The notes beneath the pieces are model-generated. The model was not told where the DNA came from and did not search any database. It saw nothing but the letters and a program-made list of their open reading frames with translations. Made by a program: the position numbers and the translations under genes. Below, piece by piece: positions 8,759 through 17,249 of a stretch of DNA of 64,000 nucleotides. The stretch is from Dyella sp. SG609. GTDB lineage: Bacteria > Pseudomonadota > Gammaproteobacteria > Xanthomonadales > Rhodanobacteraceae. The stretch spans positions 496,001 through 560,000 of the forward strand of contig NZ_JAAZQJ010000001.1 in the NCBI RefSeq assembly GCF_012275375.1. Reading direction: 5' to 3'. Every line of letters starts with the position of its first letter. Position 1 is the stretch's first letter.

Positions 8759-11194
8759 ATGGTGACACGCAGGCGATTCCTGCAAGGCGCAGTGGCCGCG
8801 GCCCTGCTGGGCAACCGGCTCGATCCTTTCAACGGCATCGCCCAGGCGCATGCCGCCGGCGCCAAGGGCGGCGGCGCGGGCGAAGCCGCCACCGGCGTGT
8901 CGCGCTATGTGGACGTCTTTATCGGCACCGGCGGCCATGGCCATACTTTTCCCGGACCGTCGCTGCCGTTCGGCATGGTGCAGCTCAGCCCCGACACCTA
9001 TGACGCGCAGTGGGACGCCTCGTCCGGCTACCACCAGGGCGACGGCTCGATCATGGGCTTCTCGCATACGCACCTGAGCGGCACCGGCGCGGCCGACATG
9101 CTCGACGTGCTGGTGATGCCGTGCACCGGTCCCGTGCGCCTGCAGCCGGGCGACCGCGAATACCGCGGCACCAATTACCGCTCGCGCTACGACGGCGTGC
9201 CGCCGACCAATACGCCCTCGCCGTCGCGCCAGGGCCAGCCGGCCACGCGCGGCTACCGCTCGCGCTACGACGTCGCCACCGAGCACGCGCATCCCGGCTA
9301 TTACCAGGTGCAGCTGAAGGATTACGACGTGCTGGCCGAGCTGACCGCCACGCTGCGCGCCGGCCTGCACCGCTACACCTTCCGCGGCAAGGACGAAGGC
9401 CATCTGCTGATCGACTTCGCGCATGGCTTCCACGACGACCCGGCCAAGCCGACCAAGGTCAGCGACGCGAGCTTGCGCCTGGTCGGCAAGGACACCCTGG
9501 TCGGCAGCCGCCGCGTGCACCAGTGGGCGAATGGCCGCTATATCCATTTCGCGCTCAAAGTCTCGCGTCCGTTCGACAGCGCGGTGCTCTACAACAACGA
9601 TGCGCCGCTGGCCGGTGCGAAAGATGCCAGCGGCACCAATCTGAAGGCCACGCTGCACTACAAGCAGCCGGGGCAGGCGCCGCTGCTGGTGAAGGTGGGC
9701 ATTTCCGGCGTGGATATCGACGGCGCGCTGCGCAATCTCGATGCGGAAGTGCCGGGCTGGGATTTCGACGGCGCGCGCCATGCCGCGGAAGCGGCGTGGG
9801 AGCAGGAACTGGGCCGCATCCGCGTGGATGCCGCATCGGAAGACACCAAGAAGGTGTTCTACTCCGCGCTGTACCACACCATGCTCGCGCCCACGCTGTT
9901 CAGCGACGTGGACGGCCGCTACCGCGGCATGGACCTGAAGATCCACCACTTGCCCGAGGGCAGCCACAACTACAGCACCTATTCGCTGTGGGACACCTAC
10001 CGCGCGGCGCATCCGCTGTACACGCTGTTCCAGGCCGAGCGCGTGCCCGACCTGGTCAACGGCCTGCTGCGCATGGCGGCGGAAAGCCCCGACGGCCCGC
10101 CGGTATGGCCGCTGCAGGGCGTGGAGACCGGTTGCATGATCGGCTACCACTCCGCGGTGGTGGTGTCCGAGGCGGTGGCCAAGGGCTTTGCCGGAGTGGA
10201 CCCGAAGCAGGCCTGGCCGCTGTTCCGCAAGCGCGCGATGGAGGACGACTATCGCGGCCTGGCCTATTACCGCAAGCTCGGCTACATCCCCGCCGACAAG
10301 GAATGGGAAGCCGTCAGCAAGACGCTGGAATACGCCTACGACGACTGGGCGCTGTCGCACCTGGCCGACGCCGCCGGCGCGAAGGACGACGCGGAAGCGC
10401 TGCGCAAGCGCTCGCGCAACTACCGCAACGTGTTCGACAAGAGCGTGGCCTTCATGCGTCCGCGCGGCGAGAACGGCCAGTGGCTGGAACCGTTCGATCC
10501 GCGCAGCATCGGCCACAGCAAGCAGTGGCGCGACTTCACCGAGTCCAATGCCTGGCAGGCCACCTTCCTCAACCAGCACGACCTGTACGGCTACATGGAA
10601 CTGTTCGGCGGCCAGCCCGCGTTCGAGCGCAAGCTGGACGAACTGTTCACCACCAGCTCCGAACTGCCGGCCGATGCCCCGCCGGATATCGCCGGCCTGG
10701 TCGGCCAGTACGCGCACGGCAACGAGCCGGGGCATCACATGGCCTACCTGTATGCCTACACCGGCGCGCACTACAAGACGCAGTCGCGCGTGCGCATGCT
10801 GCTCACCGACATGTACCGCGCCGACCCCGACGGCCTGGCCGGCAACGAGGATTGCGGGCAGATGAGCGCGTGGTACGTGCTCGGCGCGATGGGCCTGTAT
10901 CCGGTGGACCCGGTGAGCACGCATTACGTATTCGGCAGCCCGGTGCTGGACCGCGCGGAAGTGGATATCGCCGGCAAGAAGCTGGTGGTGGAGGCCAAGG
11001 GCAATGCGGCGGACAGCCCCTATATCCAGTCCGTCACGTGGAACGGCAAGCCGTGGAGCAAGAGCTGGATCGCGCATGCGGATCTGGCGGCTGGCGGTAC
11101 CTTGGTGTTCCAGATGGGGAAGGTGCCGAACAAGCAGTTTGGCGCGGCGCCGGGGGATCGGCCGCCGTCGTTTGGGGCGGTGATGAAGGCGTAA
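8759..11194 (+). CDS. Alpha-mannosidase, GH92, Tat-exported
   Basis: An 811-residue GH92 calcium-dependent exo-alpha-mannosidase, typically acting on alpha-1,2 or alpha-1,3 linkages of high-mannose N-glycans. The N-terminus VTRRRFLQG plus a hydrophobic stretch is a twin-arginine signal. The GH92 fold is marked by DVFIGTGGHGHTFPG, GFSHTHLSGTG, SLWDTYRAAHPLY, GNEPGHHMAYLYAYTG (Glu656, the expected catalytic acid position) and GNEDCGQMSAWYVLGAMG at residues 695-712. A TCTGGAG ribosome binding site precedes ATG 8759. It completes the receptor, GH29, GH2, GH125, GH92 series, and together these could dismantle a fucosylated mannose-rich N-glycan core. Confidence 0.95.
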   Translation: MVTRRRFLQGAVAAALLGNRLDPFNGIAQAHAAGAKGGGAGEAATGVSRYVDVFIGTGGHGHTFPGPSLPFGMVQLSPDTYDAQWDASSGYHQGDGSIMGFSHTHLSGTGAADMLDVLVMPCTGPVRLQPGDREYRGTNYRSRYDGVPPTNTPSPSRQGQPATRGYRSRYDVATEHAHPGYYQVQLKDYDVLAELTATLRAGLHRYTFRGKDEGHLLIDFAHGFHDDPAKPTKVSDASLRLVGKDTLVGSRRVHQWANGRYIHFALKVSRPFDSAVLYNNDAPLAGAKDASGTNLKATLHYKQPGQAPLLVKVGISGVDIDGALRNLDAEVPGWDFDGARHAAEAAWEQELGRIRVDAASEDTKKVFYSALYHTMLAPTLFSDVDGRYRGMDLKIHHLPEGSHNYSTYSLWDTYRAAHPLYTLFQAERVPDLVNGLLRMAAESPDGPPVWPLQGVETGCMIGYHSAVVVSEAVAKGFAGVDPKQAWPLFRKRAMEDDYRGLAYYRKLGYIPADKEWEAVSKTLEYAYDDWALSHLADAAGAKDDAEALRKRSRNYRNVFDKSVAFMRPRGENGQWLEPFDPRSIGHSKQWRDFTESNAWQATFLNQHDLYGYMELFGGQPAFERKLDELFTTSSELPADAPPDIAGLVGQYAHGNEPGHHMAYLYAYTGAHYKTQSRVRMLLTDMYRADPDGLAGNEDCGQMSAWYVLGAMGLYPVDPVSTHYVFGSPVLDRAEVDIAGKKLVVEAKGNAADSPYIQSVTWNGKPWSKSWIAHADLAAGGTLVFQMGKVPNKQFGAAPGDRPPSFGAVMKA

Positions 11195-11206
11195 GTTCAA
11201 ACTCGA

Positions 11207-11361
11207 GCTCTTCTCCCCGCCGGGGAGAAGATGCCGGCAGGCAGATGAGGGGCGGGTGCTCGCGTCAGAATATCTACGAAGCGTCGCTCGGCTTTGCGCT
11301 TCTGCTTCATCGCTCCGTAGGCCCCCCTCACCCCAACCCTCTCCCCAGCGGGGAGAGGGGG
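11207..11361. repeat. Intergenic palindromic repeat, long unit
   Basis: A roughly 155-base unit bounded by CTTCTCCCC/GGGGAGAAG on the left and CTCTCCCC/GGGGAGAGGG on the right. The core AGAATATCTACGAAGCGTCG...CTTCATCGCTCCGTAGG is shared with the tandem units at 53.85-54.23 kb. It separates the GH92 gene from the convergent gene at 11371-12483 and may act as a two-way terminator. Confidence 0.8.
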
Positions 11362-11370
11362 TTCAGCGCT

Positions 11371-12483
11371 TCAGTGCTTTTCGTGCGATTCCTCATGCCC
11401 CCGCGGCGCCTGCGCATGCGCCGCCGGTTGCGCATGCCCGCCACCCTGCTGCGGGCGATAAGCCGACATCGGCGCCGCGTGGTACGCCTGCGGCGCATAG
11501 GCATGTGACGGCTGCGCGCGCGGCATTTCCCGCTCACCCGCATACGAAGCGCGCTGCGGCGCCTCGTTGCGATAAGCCGGTGCGGTGTTGTGCATCGGCT
11601 GCGCCGGCCGTGGCGAGGCCATGTCGAGGCCACGCGGTTGCGGTGTCGGCGCACGGTTGGCATGCGGCGCGAAGGAGGCCGACGGCAGCGCGGCATGCGG
11701 CACGTGCGCCTGGAGGTTGGCCGGCGCCATCGCCGCATGCGCGGGCATCGCTTCACGCGCGGCGAACGCACCGGCACGCGGCGTCGCTGCGATGGCGGGC
11801 GCACCATGGTTCGCACTCGCGCGCAGCTCGCGGTTCTGCGCCGCCATGCTCATCTGCTGGCGCTGCGCCGCCACCGGCCCGCTGTGCTGCATGCGCGCGG
11901 CCTGCAGCTCCTGGGCATTGGCGCGCGCGGCGATGCCGCCTGGGCCGCCGTTGTAGCTGGTGCGGTTCACCGTGACGTTGTTGATCACCGTCTTGTTGTA
12001 GACGTTGGTGATGCGCGTGCTGACGTTGTTGACGCTGCGGTTGTAGTAGAAGCGGTCGCGGTTCCAGTAGCCGCCGGCATAACCGACGCCGGTGTAGCCG
12101 AAGCCGTAGTTGATGCCGCCGTAGAAGCCCACGCGCGGCCCCCAGTAGCCGGTATGGAACACGTACGCGCCGCCGCTCCAGCCCCACCAGGCCGGCGTCC
12201 ACAGCGCGCCGGCGTACGGCGGTTCCACCCAGGTGCCCGGCACCCAGAAATAACCGCCGTCGTCGTCGTAGGCCCAGTAGCCCGGCACCCACAGATAGCC
12301 CGGCGCGGGGATCGGCGGCTGCACGTAGACCGGCAGCGGCGGCGGGGCAATGTTGACGGAGACGAACACGCCGGCCGTCGCGGTGGAGGGCAGCGCCGCG
12401 GCGCCGCCGGCCAGCAGGGCCAGGCCGAGCAGGCTGTGCGACAGGCGGGTGCGGAACGGAATGCGGTTCGATGCGAAGGACAT
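11371..12483 (-). CDS. Exported Trp/Tyr/Gly-rich protein (YXWGXW-type)
   Basis: A 370-residue exported protein. A signal peptide spans residues 1-38 (LLGLALLAGGAAALPSTATAG). Residues 45-150 are dense in Trp, Tyr and Gly with repeated PGYW, PGTW, PAWWGW and TGYW units, as in YXWGXW-repeat proteins. A middle Asn/Val-rich segment (NNVSTRITNVYNKT) follows. The last 200 residues are low-complexity, rich in Ala, His, Pro, Gln and Met, and end in GHEESHEKH. The family has no firmly assigned function and is usually placed at the cell envelope. The basic, His-rich tail could bind metal or anionic polymer (inference). It is a single gene on the - strand. Confidence 0.8.
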   Translation of the reverse strand: MSFASNRIPFRTRLSHSLLGLALLAGGAAALPSTATAGVFVSVNIAPPPLPVYVQPPIPAPGYLWVPGYWAYDDDGGYFWVPGTWVEPPYAGALWTPAWWGWSGGAYVFHTGYWGPRVGFYGGINYGFGYTGVGYAGGYWNRDRFYYNRSVNNVSTRITNVYNKTVINNVTVNRTSYNGGPGGIAARANAQELQAARMQHSGPVAAQRQQMSMAAQNRELRASANHGAPAIAATPRAGAFAAREAMPAHAAMAPANLQAHVPHAALPSASFAPHANRAPTPQPRGLDMASPRPAQPMHNTAPAYRNEAPQRASYAGEREMPRAQPSHAYAPQAYHAAPMSAYRPQQGGGHAQPAAHAQAPRGHEESHEKH

Positions 12484-12617
12484 GGCAACTCCTCGTCAGC
12501 GGCGTCGTTGCGGTGATGAGAACGGCGCGGGAGGCGCCGCGCTGACCGCTGCGGGGGAGGAGTTCAGGGGCGGTTCCGCGCCGCCGCGCCGGGCGTTCAT
12601 GTAGCGCCGCGCAGCGC

Positions 12618-12649
12618 AAAAAAAGACGGCGCCTCGCGGCGCCGTCTTT
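12618..12649 (-). terminator. Rho-independent terminator of ald
   Basis: Twelve-base arms at 12622-12633 (AAAGACGGCGCC) and 12638-12649 enclose a four-base loop TCGC. Read on the - strand, the stem ends in a run of seven T. It lies just past the ald stop codon, upstream of the gene at 11371-12483. Confidence 0.85.
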
Positions 12650-12673
12650 CGGGTGTTGCGTGCAACGCGCGGC

Positions 12674-13792
12674 TTACAGGCCCAGCGCGGTCTCCGCCTT
12701 CACATACGGCAGGCCGTGCGCCTGGGCCACCGGCTCGCACACCACCTTGCCGTCGATCACGTTCAGGCCGTTGCGCAGGTGCGCGTCGTCGGCCAGCGCC
12801 TTCTGCCAGCCCTTGTTGGCCAGGGCCAGGGTGAAGGGCAGGGTCACGCTGTTGAGCGCGAAGGTGGACGTGCGCGCCACGGCGCCCGGCATGTTGGCCA
12901 CGCAGTAGTGCACCACGCCGTCCACCACGTAGGTCGGGTCGGAATGGGTGGTGGCGTGCGAGGTTTCCACGCAGCCGCCCTGGTCGATCGCCACGTCGAC
13001 GATCACCGAGCCCGGCTTCATGGTGCGCACCATGTCGTGGGTCACCAGCTTCGGCGCGGCGGCGCCCGGCACCAGCACGGTGCCGATCAGCAGGTCGGCG
13101 CGGCGCACCAGTTCCTCGATGGCCGAGCGGGTGGAGAACACGGTGGAGATCGAGGTGCCGAACTGCGTGGCCAGGCGCTTGAGCGCGTCGGCGGAGCGGT
13201 CCACCACGGTGACCTTGGCGCCCATGCCCACGGCAATGGTGGCCGCATGGGTGCCGGACACGCCGCCGCCCAGGATCACCACTTCCGCCGCCGGCACGCC
13301 CGGCACGCCGCCGAGCAGCACGCCGCGGCCGCCCTGGGCCTTCTCCAGCGAATGCGCGCCCACCTGCGGGGCGAGGCGGCCGGCGACCTCGGACATCGGG
13401 GTCAGCAGCGGCAGCGCGCCATTGGCGGCGGTGACGGTTTCATAAGCGATGCAGACCGCGCCGGAGGCGATCAGGTCGTGGGTCTGCTCGGCATCGGGCG
13501 CCAGGTGCAGGTAGGTGAACAGGATCTGGCCCTTGCGCAGCTTCTTGCGCTCCACGGCCAGCGGCTCCTTCACCTTCACGATCATGTCGGCCTCGGCAAA
13601 GATCGCGTCCGCGCCGTCGACGATCCTGGCGCCGGCGGCGACGTAGTCGGCGTCGGTCAGCCCGGCGCCCAGGCCGGCGCCGGCCTGGATCAGCACTTCG
13701 TGCCCGTGGTGTACCAGTTCCTGCACCGACGACGGGACGAGGCCGACGCGGTATTCGTGGTTCTTGATCTCTTTCGGTACACCGATGCGCAT
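12674..13792 (-). CDS. ald: Alanine dehydrogenase
   Basis: NAD-dependent L-alanine dehydrogenase, 372 residues, interconverting alanine with pyruvate and ammonia in the cytoplasm. The N-terminus MRIGVPKEIKNHEYRV is characteristic. Lys75 (IVKVKEP) and His96 (FTYLHLAP) match the catalytic residues of the family. VVILGGGVSGTHAA near 170-183 is the NAD-binding Rossmann glycine motif, and KPGSVIVDVAIDQGG is the conserved block after it. The start is ATG on the complement at 13792; the longer in-frame extension upstream is not family-like. An Lrp/AsnC regulator is transcribed divergently 163 bases away, which is the usual arrangement for alanine-responsive control of ald. Confidence 0.96.
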   Translation of the reverse strand: MRIGVPKEIKNHEYRVGLVPSSVQELVHHGHEVLIQAGAGLGAGLTDADYVAAGARIVDGADAIFAEADMIVKVKEPLAVERKKLRKGQILFTYLHLAPDAEQTHDLIASGAVCIAYETVTAANGALPLLTPMSEVAGRLAPQVGAHSLEKAQGGRGVLLGGVPGVPAAEVVILGGGVSGTHAATIAVGMGAKVTVVDRSADALKRLATQFGTSISTVFSTRSAIEELVRRADLLIGTVLVPGAAAPKLVTHDMVRTMKPGSVIVDVAIDQGGCVETSHATTHSDPTYVVDGVVHYCVANMPGAVARTSTFALNSVTLPFTLALANKGWQKALADDAHLRNGLNVIDGKVVCEPVAQAHGLPYVKAETALGL

Positions 13793-13871
13793 GGCTGGGA
13801 ATCTCTCTTGGGAGTGAGGTGGCGACTGGCTCCGGCACGGGCGCCGGAAGCACAGCAGTATGATCGGTGCG

Positions 13872-13935
13872 ATGAGCAATTTCTCGCTCATTTGGGCAGG
13901 GTTGGCGCTAAGATGTCGAACCTGATTCGACGAAT
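13872..13935. promoter_or_regulatory. Candidate Lrp-type operator between ald and its regulator
   Basis: Three inverted repeats lie in the 163-base divergent intergenic region. ATGAGC at 13872-13877 pairs with GCTCAT at 13886-13891 around AATTTCTC. TCGAA at 13916-13920 pairs with TTCGA at 13926-13930. ATTCGACGAAT at 13925-13935 is a near-perfect palindrome. Lrp/AsnC proteins bind imperfect palindromes with AT-rich centres, so the first repeat fits best. This is positional inference without binding data. Confidence 0.45.
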
Positions 13936-13955
13936 GGCCAAATGTCCGGATATTT

Positions 13956-14429
13956 ATGCCAAGCCTCGATCCAAGCCTCGACGACCGCGACCGCGCCATC
14001 CTCAAGCTGCTGCAGGAAGACGGCCGCCTGACCAATCTGGAGCTGGCCACCCGCATCAATCTCTCTCCCTCGGCCTGCCTGCGGCGGGTGAAGCTGCTGG
14101 AGGAGCGCGGGCTGATTTCGCGCTACGTGATGCTGCTGGATGAGAAGGCCGCGGGGCTGGCCGGGACGGCGTTCGTGCTGGTGACGCTGGATCAGCAGGG
14201 GCGGGCGGCGCTGGATGCGTTCGAGGCGGCGATTCAGCGGCATCCGGAGGTGACGGAGTGTTGTTTGTTGGCTGGCGCCGCCGATTACATGGTCAGGGTG
14301 GTGTATGCGGATTCCGCGGATTTTGAGCGGATTCATACGGATATTCTTACGCAGTTGCCTGGGGTGGTGAGGGTGCAGTCGACGTTGGCGTTGCGTACGG
14401 TGAAGAGGACGACGGCGTTGCCGGTGTGA
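13956..14429 (+). CDS. Lrp/AsnC family transcriptional regulator
   Basis: A 157-residue regulator. Residues 8-58 form the AsnC-type helix-turn-helix (DDRDRAILKLLQEDGRLTN, then LATRINLSPSACLRRVKLLE). Residues 68-150 form the RAM ligand-binding domain (FVLVTL, VTECCLLAGAADYMVRV, LPGVVRVQSTLALRTVK). It is divergent from ald, so it most likely senses alanine or another amino acid and controls ald and itself. Length is typical. The last 60 codons use G-rich codons more loosely than the first half, but the frame is intact. Confidence 0.93.
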   Translation: MPSLDPSLDDRDRAILKLLQEDGRLTNLELATRINLSPSACLRRVKLLEERGLISRYVMLLDEKAAGLAGTAFVLVTLDQQGRAALDAFEAAIQRHPEVTECCLLAGAADYMVRVVYADSADFERIHTDILTQLPGVVRVQSTLALRTVKRTTALPV

Positions 14430-14955
14430 TGTTTTTCGCGGGGCGCGACTCTTTGCTCGTCATCCTGGCGTGGGCCTCGCTACTCGTCATCCCGGCGTAG
14501 GCCGGGATCCAGTAGCGACTAGGTGTGGTTGTCGCGACTTGGCCGCTTATGCAGCGGGCATTTCGGACGCCTGCCGGCGCCCGAGTTACTTTCTCTTTGC
14601 TGGCCCAAAGAGAAAGTAACCAAAGAGAGAATGGCCTAAGAGCAACGGCTCGCGACGCGACTAGAAGGAGCGGTGGGCGGCTGCGGTAACCGGATTAACC
14701 TGGGTCTACACGAAACGGCAGTGCGTTTACGTAGCGGGTGCTTCAACGTGCCGTGGCCGAGAGGATGTTCAGGGACTGGGGCCGGCTTTGGTTCTTCGTT
14801 CCTGCCTACCTCACCACTACACCCCTCTCCCCTCCGGGGAGAGGGCAGGGTGAGGGGCCGGGGCTCGCCGAAACGTAGCTACAAAGGCGCGCTTAGGCGT
14901 AGGTTGGGGTGAGCCGCAGGCGAACCCCAACGTTACGGTGCGCTTGGAGGTGCAT
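14430..14955. repeat. Gene-free stretch filled with three repeat types
   Basis: No gene is supported here. It contains a GTCATCCCGG/CCGGGATCCAGTAG element at 14458-14520, diverged from the pair at 16.99-17.12 kb. A perfect hairpin has 15-base arms at 14585-14599 and 14606-14620 (CAAAGAGAAAGTAAC) around CTGGCC. A CCCTCTCCCC/GGGGAGAGGG palindrome lies at about 14823-14847, and a GGTTGGGGTGAG...GAACCCCAAC element at 14903-14932. It separates the Lrp gene from the convergent GH63-like gene. Confidence 0.75.
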
Positions 14956-16911
14956 TTACGGCGCTTTCCGTGCCGGCGTCAGCATCAACACATACGCCGC
15001 CGCCGACCAGCTGAAATTCGGCGACTGGTAGCCGTTGCCGGTCAACGGATCGTAGTTCTCATAAAACGGTGCCTGCGCCGTCAAACCGCGTGCATTGAGC
15101 ACCAATCGCCGCGCCATCTCATCCGCCTGCTGCGCGTAGCCATGACGCCGCAGCGCTTCCACGCCGAAATACGCCTGGTCCAGCCACACCGGGCCGCGCC
15201 AATAACCCTTGACCGGCGAGAAGTGCGGATCGTCCGCCGCCAGTGTGGGAAACGGCATGCGCGTGGCGAACTTCTTCGGATCGAGCATCACCTGGCTCAC
15301 CGCACGCGCCTGCGTAGCATCGGCAAGGCCGGCCCATAGCGGCGTCCAGCCTTCGGCGCCATACACGCGCACCGGCGAACGGTCGCTCAGGTGGATATCG
15401 AAGAAATAGCCGTGCTCGCGATCGAACATGCGTGTGCGCACCGCGGTCTGGATGCGCTCCGCTTCCTTCATCCACGCGGCGTGGTCGTCCACCTTGCCGA
15501 GCACTTCGGCGATACGCGCCAGGTCGATGGCTTCGCGATACAGATAGGCATTGAGGTCGACCGAGGCCTGGTCCAGCGACCACGCGCCGGGGCCGTTCGG
15601 CAGCATCTTTGCGCCGTCGAAGCGCACGGCGTTGTCCATGCCGCTTTCCCAGGCGGCGGCCATGCGGGTGCCGTCGGTGGAGCCGAATTCGGCCAGGCCG
15701 TCGTGGTCGTGATCGCGGGCGGTCCACCACCAGCGGTGGTAGCGGGCGAGCTTGCCGTACATCTCGGTGAGGAAGGCGCGGTCGGCAGTAGCGTCGTGCA
15801 CCGCCAGCACGGCCCAGGTGGCGAGAGGGGGCTTGGTGTTGCGCCAGTTGTTGTCCTTGGTGTCCAGGTAGACGCAGTCCGGCACCATGCCGTCGGGGCG
15901 CTGGCGGTCGAACATGGCGCGGATCTGGTCGCGGGCGAGATCCGGTGCGAAGCGCGCGAGAGCGGCGGCGTGCTTCCACGAATCCCAGGCCCAGAAGCCG
16001 TTGAAGTCGGGGTTGGAATACGAAGGGATTACGCCGTCGTGACCGAGGTCGCCGCGTGCGGCGCGCCAGTTGGCGAGCAGGGTGGCTACGGCCTTGGCGG
16101 CGACGCGGCGGGCGTCGCCGTCGCTCACGCCGGGCAAGTGGGCGCTGTCGGCGAAGGCGAGGTAGCCGTCCCAGCGTGCGCGGTTGCGCCGCCATGCGTC
16201 GGCGTGGTCGACCAGCGGCGGCTGTTCGCGTGCGTTGTCGACCACCAGGGTCTGCTCGACGTACAGCGCGACGGGCTTGCCCGCTTCCACATGCAGCAGG
16301 CCGGCCGGTTCCAGTCGATAGCGCGGCCCTTCCGCCTGCGCCGCCACCTCGCGTCCGGCGAACAGCCGCGTGGCGAGAAACGAGCGGCGACCCAGCGTCT
16401 GCACGATGCCGCCATCGTCCGCGCGCGGCGCGCCGCCCATCGCTTCGCCTTCCACCTGCAGATGCAGGTCGCGGCTTGCGGTTGCGCTCAGTTCGATGCG
16501 CGCGACGGCATGCCACGCGTCGGCGAAGAACAAGGTTTCGCGTACCGACAAGCCGCCACCGGCATGCGTGCGTTCCAGATAGCCGGGGCCGGCGTGGCTT
16601 TCCGTTGCAGCCAGCGCGATCGGCTTGCCCGCACTGCTCTCCAGCGTCCACGCCGCGAAGCGCCGCCCCGCCCAGCGCCCGCCGTCGAGACTGTGCACGA
16701 ACGGTCCGCTGAAGCCGGTGCCTTCGTCGCGCGCCGGCAGGCTGTAGCCGTGCCAGGCGCCGGCGTCGAAGAACAGGTTGAAGCGGCGGTCGGTGGCCGA
16801 GGTGGGCGTGCCGTGCAAGTCCAGCAGGTCGAGATAGCGCTCCGGCGCGCCAGCCTGCGCGCCTGGGGCGAGCGTGGCGGCCAGCAGCAGGGCGAACAGC
16901 GGTCGGCGCAT
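14956..16911 (-). CDS. GH63/GH37-like exported glucosidase (YgjK-like)
   Basis: A 651-residue exported (alpha/alpha)6-barrel glycosidase. A signal peptide covers residues 1-20 (LFALLLAATLAPGAQA). An N-terminal beta-sandwich region runs to about 270, then the catalytic barrel. GFWAWDSWKHAAAL, with Asp310 as probable catalytic acid, and FYENYDPLTGNG then SPNFSWSAAAYVLML near the C-terminus are typical of GH63 YgjK-like enzymes, which are often labelled trehalase-like. The substrate is probably an alpha-glucoside such as trehalose, nigerose or glucosylglycerate, but cannot be fixed from sequence. I chose ATG at 16911 because it begins the signal peptide; the longer frame reads into repeat DNA. 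Confidence 0.85.
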   Translation of the reverse strand: MRRPLFALLLAATLAPGAQAGAPERYLDLLDLHGTPTSATDRRFNLFFDAGAWHGYSLPARDEGTGFSGPFVHSLDGGRWAGRRFAAWTLESSAGKPIALAATESHAGPGYLERTHAGGGLSVRETLFFADAWHAVARIELSATASRDLHLQVEGEAMGGAPRADDGGIVQTLGRRSFLATRLFAGREVAAQAEGPRYRLEPAGLLHVEAGKPVALYVEQTLVVDNAREQPPLVDHADAWRRNRARWDGYLAFADSAHLPGVSDGDARRVAAKAVATLLANWRAARGDLGHDGVIPSYSNPDFNGFWAWDSWKHAAALARFAPDLARDQIRAMFDRQRPDGMVPDCVYLDTKDNNWRNTKPPLATWAVLAVHDATADRAFLTEMYGKLARYHRWWWTARDHDHDGLAEFGSTDGTRMAAAWESGMDNAVRFDGAKMLPNGPGAWSLDQASVDLNAYLYREAIDLARIAEVLGKVDDHAAWMKEAERIQTAVRTRMFDREHGYFFDIHLSDRSPVRVYGAEGWTPLWAGLADATQARAVSQVMLDPKKFATRMPFPTLAADDPHFSPVKGYWRGPVWLDQAYFGVEALRRHGYAQQADEMARRLVLNARGLTAQAPFYENYDPLTGNGYQSPNFSWSAAAYVLMLTPARKAP

Positions 16912-16990
16912 CCGTGGGCACTCGTGGCGGGGAGCCGGCGATCTTTGCCGCAAACACGGTGCGCTGTCCTGTGCCGTTCGATGCACGGCC

Positions 16991-17122
16991 GTCATTCCGG
17001 CGCAGGCCGGAATCCAGTAGCGATATCGTCCGGCTTTCGCCGTGAGTCCCAAAGGCGAGCGCTTTGACGCCTCGCCGGTATACAGTCTGCCGCCACTGGA
17101 TTCCGGCCTGCGCCGGAATGAC
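16991..17122. repeat. Inverted pair of 28-base REP elements
   Basis: The 28 bases at 16991-17018 (beginning GTCATTCCGGCGCAGG, ending AATCCAGT) recur as their exact complement at 17095-17122, separated by 76 bases. Each arm is itself a CCGG...CCGG palindrome. It lies in the divergent gap between the GH63-like gene and the sensor kinase gene, so it is not a simple terminator. The single diverged copy at 14458-14520 is related. Confidence 0.85.
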
Positions 17123-17249
17123 GAGCTTGGCTTCATCCGCCAATCCCCCCGTTTCGTCGGCGCCCACGGCCTTCCGTCACAAGCGAAGTCCCAATCCCCG
17201 GCACCCCGGCTATGCTCCGCCCCGTCATCGCTTCCGGGGAAAGCCTTCC

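Noticed and set aside
6689-11200. A 1503-codon open frame on the - strand
   Set aside because: It is antisense to the GH125 and GH92 genes with the same biased composition and no recognisable domain.
17042-17249. N-terminal extension of the LytS-type kinase starting within the repeat DNA
   Set aside because: The extended frame translates REP sequence (typical PACAGMT), while ATG 17250 has a good ribosome binding site and begins a membrane segment.
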